Positions 52,578 through 61,641 of a DNA stretch of 64,000 bases are shown piece after piece (the stretch's first letter is position 1; each line of letters begins with the position of its first letter). The notes below the pieces were generated by a model, which saw nothing but the letters and a program-made list of their open reading frames with translations, was not told the DNA's origin and did not search any database. The position numbers and the translations under genes were made by a program. The stretch is from assembly GCF_021484805.1 (NCBI RefSeq), contig NZ_CP090557.1, positions 4,104,001 to 4,168,000 on the forward strand. Reading direction: 5' to 3'. The stretch is from Tellurirhabdus bombi. Its GTDB lineage: Bacteria; Bacteroidota; Bacteroidia; Cytophagales; Spirosomataceae.

Positions 52578-54179
52578 ATGAAGAAGGAAATAAGTCTTTT
52601 GGGGTTGCTTCTAACAACAGGAGTAGCCTTCGGCCAGTACGCTGGTGATGCTTTTCGATACTCAGAAATTCAACAAACGGGAACGGCCCGGTTTCGAAGC
52701 TTAGGCGGTAATCACGCGGCGCTTGGTGGTGATGCCAGTACTACTTTTGGTAACCCAGCTGGACTTGGTTTTTACAATCGCTCTGAATTCAGCATAAGCC
52801 CATCCCTTTCCATTACCAATACGGAAAGCAATTACCTGGGCAACCAAACACCGTCTGTTTCAAAAACCAATCCGAACATTGGTCATTTTGGATTAGTCCT
52901 GGCTGGCAACTCACAGAATGAGAACCGCCGTTGGCGTCGCACTGCCCTTGGCGTTACGTATTCGCGGCAGGTGAATCTGCACAATTCATTCTCGTATCAA
53001 GGGCGCAACAACAACAGTTCCATTGCCGACGCCTTCGCGGCTGATGCAACGCAACAAGGGTATAGTTCAGCGTATTTGGATAGTCAATTTAATCAGTCAT
53101 CGAGAGAAGCCAATTTTTTGACGGCGGCCGCTTACCAGCTTTACCTGTTTAATCCGACCTTAAGGGCAAACCCAAATGACGATGGGGCTCCTTATAGTCG
53201 TTATGACGTGGGTTATCCAAATGCTGATTTTCCAACGGTTCGCCGAGATAATGCATTTGACCAGCGCGAAACGTTTACCTCAAGCGGTGCGCATAATCAG
53301 TGGACGTTTTCTTATGCCGGGAATTACGATGATAAGCTCTACATCGGTGCCTCGCTCGGCTTGACTCGTTTACGCTACGAGTACAACACAATTTACCGGG
53401 AAAACGCTGTGGGTGGTAACATAATTGGAGAAATCAACCGCAATGAGGATTTAAGCGTTACAGGTAGCGGGATCAACTTTTCGTTGGGTGCTATCTGGAA
53501 AGCGGACGATAAGCTGCAACTGGGCGCGAGTGTCACTAGTCCAACATTTACCAGCGTTCGGGAAACGTTCAACCAGTCTCTTTCGACGGATATTATTGGG
53601 GTTCCCCGGATTGAAAATGGCAACCCCGTTTTGTTTGTCCCTGATGACCAAAATATCTCGGTTCTCCCCAACGATTTTGAGTATGATTTGACGAGTCCTT
53701 TACGGGCAATGGCGGGTGCTACTTATTTTCTGGGCGAGAAAAAAGTTGGCTTTTTAACGGCCACCGCCGAATACGTTGGGTATGCGGGTATGCGGGTTCG
53801 TACGAATGTATACAACTCACAGGATAACCTCGATTTTCGCAATGACGTGAAGGCGGAGGTGCAGAATACCTACAACAACGTGGTTAATTTCCGGGCAGGC
53901 GCTGAGTTTCGTTTTGGTTTGCTACGCGTTCGCGGTGGGGTTGCCTATAATCCAAATCCATACAAGCAAACGTTTGATGCCCTGGCCCGTTCAGACCGCG
54001 ATAAGTTGATTTATTCGGCTGGATTAGGCGTACGGAATGATCGTTTCTTTGCCGACCTGGCGGGGAGCTTTGTCAACTTTAAGTCTGCTCAGCAACCCTA
54101 CACGGTACAGAATGGCCCCTCAGCTCTCATTACTAACCAACAAACGAATGCCATGCTGACCCTAGGCGTTCTGTTTTAA
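52578..54179 (+). CDS. outer membrane beta-barrel protein (OmpP1/FadL-like)
   Basis: Outer-membrane protein of 533 residues with a signal peptide at residues 1-19 (ending AFGQ). The start of the mature part, DAFRYSEIQQTGTARFRSLG followed by NHAALGGDASTTFGNPAGL, is the FadL/OmpP1 N-terminal plug-like motif of Bacteroidota. The rest shows alternating strands and ends in a Phe (TLGVLF), as outer-membrane barrels do. It may import hydrophobic compounds. It is transcribed alone with a strong terminator. Confidence 0.88.
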   Translation: MKKEISLLGLLLTTGVAFGQYAGDAFRYSEIQQTGTARFRSLGGNHAALGGDASTTFGNPAGLGFYNRSEFSISPSLSITNTESNYLGNQTPSVSKTNPNIGHFGLVLAGNSQNENRRWRRTALGVTYSRQVNLHNSFSYQGRNNNSSIADAFAADATQQGYSSAYLDSQFNQSSREANFLTAAAYQLYLFNPTLRANPNDDGAPYSRYDVGYPNADFPTVRRDNAFDQRETFTSSGAHNQWTFSYAGNYDDKLYIGASLGLTRLRYEYNTIYRENAVGGNIIGEINRNEDLSVTGSGINFSLGAIWKADDKLQLGASVTSPTFTSVRETFNQSLSTDIIGVPRIENGNPVLFVPDDQNISVLPNDFEYDLTSPLRAMAGATYFLGEKKVGFLTATAEYVGYAGMRVRTNVYNSQDNLDFRNDVKAEVQNTYNNVVNFRAGAEFRFGLLRVRGGVAYNPNPYKQTFDALARSDRDKLIYSAGLGVRNDRFFADLAGSFVNFKSAQQPYTVQNGPSALITNQQTNAMLTLGVLF

Positions 54180-54203
54180 TCAGAGTGAATACTAGCCTCA
54201 TAG

Positions 54204-54234
54204 AAAAGTCCACTCAAACGAGTGGACTTTTTTT
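54204..54234. terminator. two-way terminator between porin and shikimate kinase genes
   Basis: AAAAGTCCACTC (54204-54215) pairs perfectly with GAGTGGACTTTT (54220-54231) around AAAC, followed by more T. It reaches the stop of the convergent aroK gene. Confidence 0.9.
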
Positions 54235-54739
54235 ATAGATGATGGCCAATTTTTTCCAGAACAGTAGCCGTATCGGCATTTCCACTAACGTGGATATCGG
54301 CCTGAATGTAGAATGGACGCCGGTCGGTGTATTTCTGGCGAAGGTTTTCTAGTAACCCCGGATCATCCAGGCGGTTTAAAGGACGATCATCCGCGCGATG
54401 ATGATGCATGCGCTCTAGAATAACCTCGGGCGACACATCCAGAAAAACACTAAGTCCCATCTGTTTGATGTAGCTCATGTTGTCATGAAAGCACGGCATT
54501 CCACCACCGGTTGCTACCACCAGACTCTCGCCCTGCTTGATCGTATGCAATACCCGACTTTCAACCAATCGAAAATAAGGCTCACCATTGTCCCGAAAAA
54601 TATCGCTTATGCTTCTCCCCTCTTCCCGAATAATGAGCTTGTCGGTGTCCACAAAGCGATAGCCCAGTTCACGAGCCAGCCGTTTGCCGAGGGTGCTTTT
54701 CCCAGATGAAGGTAGACCCACCAAAAATATATTCTTCAT
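54233..54739 (-). CDS. aroK: shikimate kinase
   Basis: Phosphorylates shikimate with ATP in chorismate synthesis; 168 residues. Walker A is GLPSSGKSTLGKRLA at the N-terminus, the shikimate-binding FVDTDKLI and FR pair (EPYFRLVE) follow, VVATGGGMPCF near 78 is the GGG motif, and the lid is near DDRPLN. The frame is open to a GTG at 54802 that would add 21 residues; the ATG at 54739 fits the family. It is the last gene after the MauE/thioredoxin-like gene. Confidence 0.94.
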   Translation of the reverse strand: MKNIFLVGLPSSGKSTLGKRLARELGYRFVDTDKLIIREEGRSISDIFRDNGEPYFRLVESRVLHTIKQGESLVVATGGGMPCFHDNMSYIKQMGLSVFLDVSPEVILERMHHHRADDRPLNRLDDPGLLENLRQKYTDRRPFYIQADIHVSGNADTATVLEKIGHHL

Positions 54740-54808
54740 GCCTATCTCTGCAGAGGGCTTCGTCTGGACAACCGCGTCGTCCAATTCATTGATCGGATTC
54801 ACGTCCAG

Positions 54809-55951
54809 TTATTTAACCAGTTTAATTACTTCTTCCGCTTCAGGTGTATCATTATGGTGCCATTTTCCCTGCACAACACCGTCCTTTATCAGCCAAAGGC
54901 CAGGATTCGAGCGAACGATCGTTTTTAGCACGGTTGCATCCGCTTTGTAGACAGGAACAGACAACTGGTATTCGTGCCGGAAATCGTTGATTTCATCATC
55001 ACCGAGGGAGGTCAGGATCATGGCTGAAACTCCTTTTCCTCCGACTCCGCTCAGCAAGCGCCGGATAGCGGGCATCGATGCCTGGTTGATGTCTGTAGCA
55101 TTCTTAATAATCAGAAATAAGTTAGCGCCTTTGAAGGTCTCCTGCGTCAAATCACCTTCCTCGTTCCAGATCCGATAATCCGTAATTTTAGGTTTTGCCG
55201 CTTCATTCAGCAAAATCATTTCTTTAAAATGGTAGGTTGTATCGGTCGGGTATTTATCAAGTTCATATTCCTTGCCATCCTTTTCCAGAATGTAGCTATA
55301 ACGCAGCGGTTCCGAAGGCAGCATCTGCGCCGGAATGTTTTTACCGACGGCATAAGGCAGTAAATCAATTGGCGGTAGATGCTGAATGGCATACCAGCCA
55401 ATTCCGATAGACGCCAAAGCGGCCAACAAGACCAGAACACCCGTCTGCGCTTTTCGGAAGGTTTTACGTTGCCAGATGATGATTAAAATTAAGACCAGCA
55501 GAAAAACATCTTTCCCAAACGATGTCCACGGTTTGAGCTTTATCGCATCTCCGAAGCAACCACAATCGGTCACTTTATTGAAGTAGGCCGAGTAAAAAGT
55601 CAGAAAGGTGAAGAAAACAATGAGGGCCAGTAAGGTCCAGGCCGTGGTGCGCATCCGGTAGGAAAACAGCAGTGCAACGCCAAGCACAACTTCTGCCGCG
55701 CAGAAAAACACCGACAAAATCAAAGCGTAAGGCATCAGACCGTGGAAGAAGCCCGCCATTGCCGGCAAATCTTCCGCAAAGACCTCAAAATACTCTCCGA
55801 ATTTTATTTCGGTTCCAACGGGATCGTTGATTTTGATCAGTCCTGAAAAAGTAAAAATAAGCGCCACAATAAACCGGGCAACCTGGGCGATAATTCGCGG
55901 CCAGGACGGCGATTTGCGTGTCGTTGAATGGGCTAGCGTGGGGGTTGTCAT
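54809..55951 (-). CDS. BT_3928-like membrane protein (DoxX/MauE plus thioredoxin-like domain)
   Basis: Protein of 380 residues. Four or five membrane helices lie in residues about 20-185, of the MauE/DoxX type, with VTDCGCFGDAIKL near 128, a Cys pair typical for this group. The C-terminal part (about 255-380) has a thioredoxin-like fold with KGANLFLIIKNATDIN and KTIVRSNPGLWLIKDGVV but no CxxC. This is the BT_3928 family of Bacteroidota, thought to take part in envelope redox reactions. Its ATG overlaps the DUF1599 stop by 4 bases, so they are translationally coupled. Confidence 0.88.
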   Translation of the reverse strand: MTTPTLAHSTTRKSPSWPRIIAQVARFIVALIFTFSGLIKINDPVGTEIKFGEYFEVFAEDLPAMAGFFHGLMPYALILSVFFCAAEVVLGVALLFSYRMRTTAWTLLALIVFFTFLTFYSAYFNKVTDCGCFGDAIKLKPWTSFGKDVFLLVLILIIIWQRKTFRKAQTGVLVLLAALASIGIGWYAIQHLPPIDLLPYAVGKNIPAQMLPSEPLRYSYILEKDGKEYELDKYPTDTTYHFKEMILLNEAAKPKITDYRIWNEEGDLTQETFKGANLFLIIKNATDINQASMPAIRRLLSGVGGKGVSAMILTSLGDDEINDFRHEYQLSVPVYKADATVLKTIVRSNPGLWLIKDGVVQGKWHHNDTPEAEEVIKLVK

Positions 55952-56502
55952 ACTTGAACCGTATCCGTAAAACCTAACTTAATCAAACAAAAAACAGCGT
56001 AATTAATGATATCCATGTAATTGGCATCCACGCCTTCTGAAATTAACGTCTGGCCTTCATTGTCTTCAATCTGCTTCGTCCTCAGTAACTTCATCAGGAT
56101 GATATCCGTCATGGAGCTGACCCGCATGTCGCGCCAGGCCTCTCCGTAATCGTGGTTTTTAGCAAAGAGCAGTTCCATAACGCCGTTGACCTGCCGGTCG
56201 TATAGGGCACTTAGCTCGTCGTTCTCAAAATCCTTTTGCGGAAAATCCTGCAATTCGATCTGGATCAGCGCCATGACGCAGTAATTAATAATGCCCATGA
56301 ATTCAGGAATTACGCCTTCTTCAACGCGCTGTTTCCCCGTTTCCTGAATTGTGCGAATGCGCTGCGCTTTTATAAAAATCTGGTCGGTGATGGAAGGCAG
56401 CCGAAGGATCCGCCAGGCCGTGCCATAATCTTTGTTCTTTTTCTGGAAAACCTCTTTGCAGAATTGAATGACTTGCCGATATTGAGTTTCTGTTTGCAGC
56501 AC
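55948..56502 (-). CDS. DUF1599 protein with two tandem copies of the domain
   Basis: Soluble protein of 184 residues consisting of two copies of the DUF1599 unit: copy 1 (about residues 12-84) with KKNKDYGTAWRILRLPSITD and MGIINYCVMALIQIEL, copy 2 (about 105-178) with AKNHDYGEAWRDMRVSSMTD and MDIINYAVFCLIKLGF. The family is linked with nucleotide metabolism but the function is not established. The start codon is GTG at 56502; there is no ATG in frame upstream. It is the first gene of a unit with the MauE-like and shikimate kinase genes and is divergent from folP. Confidence 0.9.
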   Translation of the reverse strand: MLQTETQYRQVIQFCKEVFQKKNKDYGTAWRILRLPSITDQIFIKAQRIRTIQETGKQRVEEGVIPEFMGIINYCVMALIQIELQDFPQKDFENDELSALYDRQVNGVMELLFAKNHDYGEAWRDMRVSSMTDIILMKLLRTKQIEDNEGQTLISEGVDANYMDIINYAVFCLIKLGFTDTVQV

Positions 56503-56616
56503 AGTAATTGTAAGTTTTCGAGTTTCCAGTTTCGAATTTCCAGTTATTGACTTTACCGTTCGTTCTACCTAAGTCGAAACCAACTAGCCAGAAGCTCGAA
56601 ACCAGAAAGTAAAATC

Positions 56617-57477
56617 ATGTCGAAAGTTACGAAAAAAACGCTCAACCTTCGGGGAAAAGTTCTCGATCTGACGATTCCCAGGGTGATGGGTATTCTCAAT
56701 ATAACCCCCGATTCCTTCTTTTCTGGCAGCCGTTCTGCCTCCGTTGAAGCCGCCGTGGAGCGTGCGGGACAGATGCTGAACGACGGAGCAACCTTTCTCG
56801 ACATCGGCGGATACTCTACCCGCCCGGGAGCGGCCACCTTAAGTCCAGCGGAGGAAGCCGCCCGCGTTTTGCCTGTTATCGAAGCAATTAATAAAACTTT
56901 TCCAGAGGCACTTGTTTCGGTTGATACCTTCCGGGCGGAGGTTGCCCGGCAAGCCGTTGGAGCAGGCGCCGTTTTAGTGAATGACGTCGCTGGCGGAACG
57001 CTGGACCCGGAAATGTTCGAAACGGTGGCCGCGCTGGGGGTTCCTTACGTCCTGATGCACATGCGGGGTACACCCCAGACAATGACCCAGTTTACAGCCT
57101 ATAATGACTTAATTCCCGACGTAATTCTGGAATTGCAACAGCAATTGGGTAAACTTCGGGCGTTGGGGCAGAAAGACATTTTGATTGATCCGGGATTCGG
57201 GTTTGCCAAGACCCCCGACCAGAATTTCCGGCTTCTGAATCAACTCGACGCGTTTGCCTGTTTTGAAGCGCCTCTCCTGGTGGGATTGTCCCGAAAAACA
57301 ACGATCTGGCGTACGCTTGGCATCACGGCTGATGAAGCTCTCAATGGAACAACGGTTTTAAACACGGTAGCCTTGCAAAAGGGCGCTGCCATCCTGCGCG
57401 TTCACGACGTTCGCGAAGCTGCGGAGGCCATTAAATTAGTTTTACACCTGAATTTTGATCAATCTCAGCTCAACTAG
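56617..57477 (+). CDS. folP: dihydropteroate synthase
   Basis: Joins p-aminobenzoate to dihydropterin pyrophosphate in folate synthesis; 286 residues. The sequence has VMGILNITPDSFFSGSR with the pterin-site signature, DIGGYSTRPGA near residue 67, VNDVAGGTLDPEMF, LMHMRGTPQTMTQ near 147, DPGFGFAKTPDQNF near 190 and VGLSRKTTIW near 225. It is the first of a plus-strand run with cdaA, a neighbour pair common in Bacteroidota. Confidence 0.96.
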   Translation: MSKVTKKTLNLRGKVLDLTIPRVMGILNITPDSFFSGSRSASVEAAVERAGQMLNDGATFLDIGGYSTRPGAATLSPAEEAARVLPVIEAINKTFPEALVSVDTFRAEVARQAVGAGAVLVNDVAGGTLDPEMFETVAALGVPYVLMHMRGTPQTMTQFTAYNDLIPDVILELQQQLGKLRALGQKDILIDPGFGFAKTPDQNFRLLNQLDAFACFEAPLLVGLSRKTTIWRTLGITADEALNGTTVLNTVALQKGAAILRVHDVREAAEAIKLVLHLNFDQSQLN

Positions 57478-57540
57478 GATTATGTTTATTAATTATGTAA
57501 ATTATTAAATTCATGCTGAGTCTGATTTAAGTAATTCGCA

Positions 57541-58368
57541 ATGATAGTTGCCCTCCGTGTATTTTTTTTAGACATCGACTGGGTTGATGTTTTGGATATT
57601 CTTCTGGTAGCCCTCCTACTCTACCAAATTTATTACATTGTACGGGGCAGTATAGCCAGCCGCGTTTTTCTGGGGTATTTGCTGGTTTACTTGTTTTATT
57701 TGACCGTCAAAGCAATTGGCCTGCAACTCCTCACTACCATTCTGGAGTATTTTATCAGTGTGGGTGCGCTGGCGCTGATCATTATCTTTCAGCAGGAAAT
57801 TCGGCGCTTTCTGCTTATCATCGGTAAATCGACGCACATTCCGAACAGCCAGTTGTTCCGTCGCTGGTTTGGGCAAACCAGCGCTTCTGAATCGTCTACG
57901 CCCTTAAAACCAATCCTGGAAGGGTGCAAAGTGCTAGCCTCCGAATTTACGGGCGGCTTGCTGGTGATCGGCAAAAATGACGGTCTGGAAAAATACGTGC
58001 AATCGGGTGAGTTGCTGGACGCGGTTTTGTCGAAGCGCATGCTGGTATCCATTTTCAGTCAGTATAGCCCACTGCGGGATGGTGCAGCCATCATCATCGA
58101 TGGGCGGTTGCGGGCAGCGCGCTGTATTTTGCCCGCCTCTGAAAACGACGAACTTCCAACTACCACCGGCTTTCGGCACCGGGCCGCGCTGGGCATCTCG
58201 GAAGCAACGGATGCCGCTGCCATCGCAATTTCAGAGCAAACGGGCCGTATCGCCCTGGCTATTGATGGCGAGCTTTTCGTCAATCTTACCAGCACCGAAC
58301 TGGAGGAACGCCTGCAAAAGTACCTTTTTGAAACCAGCCGTCCGCGCCGTCGGGAAGAAGTCGAATGA
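57541..58368 (+). CDS. cdaA: diadenylate cyclase
   Basis: Membrane-bound enzyme that makes cyclic di-AMP from two ATP; 275 residues. Three hydrophobic helices lie at residues about 12-90. The DAC domain (about 120-260) shows the two signatures: DGAAIIIDGRLRAARCIL near 180 and FRHRAALGISEATDAAAI near 215, which bind ATP and the metal. No cdaR partner gene follows. It lies behind folP with 63 bases between. The product controls potassium and cell-wall homeostasis in other bacteria. Confidence 0.95.
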   Translation: MIVALRVFFLDIDWVDVLDILLVALLLYQIYYIVRGSIASRVFLGYLLVYLFYLTVKAIGLQLLTTILEYFISVGALALIIIFQQEIRRFLLIIGKSTHIPNSQLFRRWFGQTSASESSTPLKPILEGCKVLASEFTGGLLVIGKNDGLEKYVQSGELLDAVLSKRMLVSIFSQYSPLRDGAAIIIDGRLRAARCILPASENDELPTTTGFRHRAALGISEATDAAAIAISEQTGRIALAIDGELFVNLTSTELEERLQKYLFETSRPRRREEVE

Positions 58369-58469
58369 TAAATAAGTAGGCAGAATAAGTCCCGAAAAAT
58401 GCGTCTCGCGTACCTGTTTTACACGTCCGCTCTTTTTTCAATCTGAGGGAAAAATCGTAAATTTAAGCT

Positions 58470-59891
58470 ATGAATGATACCCTCACGCCTGCCCAGTTGC
58501 TGGCAAAACGCTTTCCGTTTAAACCTACCAAAGGCCAGCAGGATTTTTTCGAGCGCATGGGGCAATTTCTTCTTCCACAAGAACAGGAACGCTACCGAGA
58601 TTGCTTTTTACTGAAAGGATATGCCGGAACCGGGAAAACGACGCTGATCAGTACGCTGATCAAGGTGTTGCCCAAATTGGGTTATAAATCCGTTTTACTG
58701 GCGCCAACGGGCCGGGCGGCCAAGGTCATGGCCAACTACTCGAAGCGCATGGCCCAGACCATCCACCGGAAAATTTACCGCCAGATTGCCGATGCCAATT
58801 CGGGAAGCCTGGCGTTTCAGCGGCAGAAAAATTACCACGAAGACACCATTTTTATTGTCGATGAAGCATCGATGATTAGCGATGACGCCGAGATTGGCAT
58901 GAACGGGTTGCTCGCCGATCTTATTGATTACATTTTCGAGAATCCGGGTAATAAAATCATGCTGGTTGGGGATGTGGCCCAGTTGCCGCCCATTGGCAAA
59001 GAACTAAGCCCCGCGCTGGATGCAGGTTATCTCGAACGCCAATTTGACCTGACCGTTTTTGGCCAGGAGCTAACCGAAGTCATGCGGCAGGAAGAAGATT
59101 CGGGAATTCTGATCAACGCTACATCATTACGCAATACCCTGCATCAGGAAGCGCCTGTCATTCAATTTTCTACGCGTCATTTTCGCGACATTTACAAAAT
59201 GACCGGGGAGCGCCTGGAAGACGGAATTCGGTATGCCCACGATAAATACGGTCGTGAAAATACCATCATTATCACGCGCTCCAATAAAACGGCGGTTCAG
59301 TATAACCAGTACATTCGTCGTTCCATTAACCAGTGTGAGGAAGAACTCGACGCCGGCGACTTGCTGATGATTGTGCGCAATAATTACACGGTTCTGGACG
59401 ATGACAGCCCGGCGGGTTTTCTGGCCAATGGCGATTTTGTGGAGGTGATGAAAATCCGTAAGCGGGAAGAAATTCATGGCCTGCGGTTCGCCACTGTGCT
59501 GCTTCGTCTGGTCGATTATGACGAACAGCCCGAATTTGAAACCAAAATTATTCTGGATACACTCTATTCGGCATCTCCGGCCCTGGGGCGGGAAGAAAAC
59601 AAAAATCTGTACGAAAGCGTCCAGAAAGATTATTTCTACATCAAATCAAAGCGCGAACGATCCGAAGCCATTCGCCGTGACCCTTACCTCAGTGCTCTGC
59701 AAGTGAAGTTTGCCTATGCTCTTACGTGCCACAAAGCCCAGGGGGGCCAATGGAGTGCGGTTTTCATCGACCAGGGTTATTTGCCTGATGGACAGGTAAA
59801 TCAGGAATTTGTACGCTGGTTGTATACAGCATTGACCCGCGCCACGGACGAAGCTTTCCTGATGAACTTTGCCCCGCAATTTTTTCACTAG
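58470..59891 (+). CDS. RecD-like superfamily 1 DNA helicase
   Basis: ATP-dependent DNA helicase of 473 residues. Walker A is LKGYAGTGKTTLI near residue 50, motif Ia LLAPTGRAAKVM, Walker B IVDEASMIS near 130, motif III GDVAQLPPIG, and the C-terminal UvrD-like part has TCHKAQGGQWSAV near 420 and LYTALTRATDEAF. Such free-standing RecD-like proteins (RecD2/Dda type) act in DNA repair without RecBC. It follows cdaA after 101 bases. Confidence 0.92.
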   Translation: MNDTLTPAQLLAKRFPFKPTKGQQDFFERMGQFLLPQEQERYRDCFLLKGYAGTGKTTLISTLIKVLPKLGYKSVLLAPTGRAAKVMANYSKRMAQTIHRKIYRQIADANSGSLAFQRQKNYHEDTIFIVDEASMISDDAEIGMNGLLADLIDYIFENPGNKIMLVGDVAQLPPIGKELSPALDAGYLERQFDLTVFGQELTEVMRQEEDSGILINATSLRNTLHQEAPVIQFSTRHFRDIYKMTGERLEDGIRYAHDKYGRENTIIITRSNKTAVQYNQYIRRSINQCEEELDAGDLLMIVRNNYTVLDDDSPAGFLANGDFVEVMKIRKREEIHGLRFATVLLRLVDYDEQPEFETKIILDTLYSASPALGREENKNLYESVQKDYFYIKSKRERSEAIRRDPYLSALQVKFAYALTCHKAQGGQWSAVFIDQGYLPDGQVNQEFVRWLYTALTRATDEAFLMNFAPQFFH

Positions 59892-59930
59892 CAGTCTCGT
59901 CTTTTTACGTTAAAGAAACGCCCAACCGCC

Positions 59931-60230
59931 ATGACACTTCAGAATTTTATCGCTACCCTCGAAGGACCTGAGCCACCTGCCAGCTTGCCGCCTCTGTTAC
60001 AAGCACTTTGGCACGATGCCAATGATGATTGGGAAAAAGCGCACGACATTGCGCAAAGCCGCGAAGGCACCCCCGATTACGACCGCCTTCATGCTTACCT
60101 ACACCGTAAAGAAGGCGATCAATGGAATGCTGGCTACTGGTACCGTCGCGCAGGGGCGTCGGTTTTTAGCGGAACCCTTGAAGCGGAATGGCAAGTACTC
60201 GCCAAGCAGTTTCTACCAACGACCTATTAA
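59931..60230 (+). CDS. small uncharacterised conserved-type protein
   Basis: Soluble 99-residue protein with no signal, membrane helix or known catalytic motif. It contains LLQALWHDANDDWEKAHDIA followed by YDRLHAYLHRKEGDQWNAGYWYRRAG, rich in Trp and His, a pattern seen in widespread small hypothetical proteins. It follows the helicase gene by 39 bases and is closed by a terminator, so it is probably the last gene of the run. Function unknown. Confidence 0.8.
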   Translation: MTLQNFIATLEGPEPPASLPPLLQALWHDANDDWEKAHDIAQSREGTPDYDRLHAYLHRKEGDQWNAGYWYRRAGASVFSGTLEAEWQVLAKQFLPTTY

Positions 60231-60245
60231 GCGAAATCCCACAAA

Positions 60246-60275
60246 AAAGGCGTCGAACAATTGCTCGACGCCTTT
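60246..60275. terminator. terminator between the small-protein gene and ald
   Basis: AAAGGCGTCGA (60246-60256) pairs perfectly with TCGACGCCTTT (60265-60275) around eight bases, between convergent genes. Confidence 0.85.
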
Positions 60276-60333
60276 CTGATTATTTTATTCCTAAACCCTT
60301 ATAATTTTCTATTTTATTCGATTTGATAGCTGC

Positions 60334-61467
60334 TTAAGCCGTTATCTCTTCTTCGCGCAAAATCTCTTTAATGTCAGTCAGTGGCAGGTTGAAAGCTTCG
60401 GCTACACCCTGATAAACTATTTTACCGTTTACGACATTCAGGCCTTTACGCAGTTCTTCGTTGCTGTTACACGCTTTCACCCATCCTTTATTGGCTAACT
60501 GCAACGCATACGGAAGAGTCGCGTTCGTCAATGCCAAGGTTGATGTATATGGAACGGCACCGGGCATGTTCGCTACGCAATAATGCACGACGTCATCAAT
60601 GATATACGTTGGATTTTCGTGTGTTGTCGGTACGCAGGTTTCGATGCAACCGCCTTGATCAACGGCAACATCAACCAATACCGTACCCCGGCGCATGAGT
60701 TTCAGCATTTCCCGCGTGATAAGGTGGGGCGCTTTGGCACCCGGAATCAACACGGCACCAACGATAAGATCCGCTTGCTTTACCTGCTCGCGAATGCTGT
60801 AGTCATTGGACATCATCGTGGTTACGTTCGGCGGCATAATGTCCGACAGGTACCGCAAACGAGGCAGGCTAATATCCATAATGGTAACGTGGGCACCCAG
60901 ACCCGCCGCCATTTTAGCCGCTTGTGTTCCAACAATACCGCCACCCAGAACCAATACGTTAGCAGGTTTTACACCCGGAACGCCACCCAGCAGAATACCA
61001 CGGCCTTTCAAAGGTTTCTCGAGGTATTTAGCCCCTTCCTGAATAGCCATCCGGCCAGCTACTTCTGACATTGGAACCAGCAAAGGCAGAGAACGATCCG
61101 CTTTCTCTACCGTTTCATAAGCCAGACAGATAGCCTTCCGCTCGATCATCGCCTGCGTCAATTCTTCGGAAGAAGCGAAGTGGAAATACGTGAACAGAAG
61201 CTGGTCTTCTTTGATAAGATCATACTCCTGCGCAATTGGCTCCTTCACCTTGATAATCATCTCGGCGATGCCATATACTTCTTCGATCGTGGGGAGCATT
61301 GTGGCACCGGCCTCAATGTATTCCTCGTCTTCAAAACCACTACCTTGACCTGCATTGACCTGTACGTAAACAGTATGACCATGCTTACGTAACTCAGCAA
61401 CACCCGCAGGCGTTAAAGCAACGCGGTTTTCATTATTTTTTATTTCTTTGGGGACTCCAATAACCAT
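60334..61467 (-). CDS. ald: alanine dehydrogenase
   Basis: NAD-dependent enzyme converting L-alanine to pyruvate and ammonia and back; 377 residues. The N-terminus GVPKEIKNNENRVALTPAG, MIIKVKEP near 70, FTYFHFASSEELT near 95, the Rossmann motif VLGGGIVGTQAAKMAAGLG near 172, and ANMPGAVPYTSTLALTNATLP near 300 are all family marks. A divergent Lrp-family gene next to it is probably its regulator. A -7 box (TATCTTTG) lies at 61513-61506. Confidence 0.96.
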   Translation of the reverse strand: MVIGVPKEIKNNENRVALTPAGVAELRKHGHTVYVQVNAGQGSGFEDEEYIEAGATMLPTIEEVYGIAEMIIKVKEPIAQEYDLIKEDQLLFTYFHFASSEELTQAMIERKAICLAYETVEKADRSLPLLVPMSEVAGRMAIQEGAKYLEKPLKGRGILLGGVPGVKPANVLVLGGGIVGTQAAKMAAGLGAHVTIMDISLPRLRYLSDIMPPNVTTMMSNDYSIREQVKQADLIVGAVLIPGAKAPHLITREMLKLMRRGTVLVDVAVDQGGCIETCVPTTHENPTYIIDDVVHYCVANMPGAVPYTSTLALTNATLPYALQLANKGWVKACNSNEELRKGLNVVNGKIVYQGVAEAFNLPLTDIKEILREEEITA

Positions 61468-61505
61468 GTCAGAAAAGGTGTCTGAAGTGTAATTAATTGA
61501 CTTAG

Positions 61506-61513
61506 CAAAGATA
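61506..61513 (-). promoter_or_regulatory. -7 promoter box (TAtcTTTG) of ald
   Basis: Minus-strand TATCTTTG followed by C matches TAnnTTTG and lies 38 bases before the ald start. No -33 box was seen at normal spacing, which fits activation by the neighbouring Lrp-type protein. Confidence 0.55.
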
Positions 61514-61641
61514 ACCGAACAAGTGCTTATTTCTATAGATTTGCTCTTTTTTCAGGAAAAAAATATTACAAATCATTATATTGAAGAAAAAAATACTAAA
61601 TCAACAGTCTGTTTGCACTATCCTAAGAAAAAAGACCACTT

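Noticed and set aside
52578..54179. Idea that the barrel protein is PorV of the type IX secretion system
   Set aside because: The N-terminal pattern fits the general FadL/OmpP1 group; there is no specific PorV evidence and no CTD-bearing cargo in the window.
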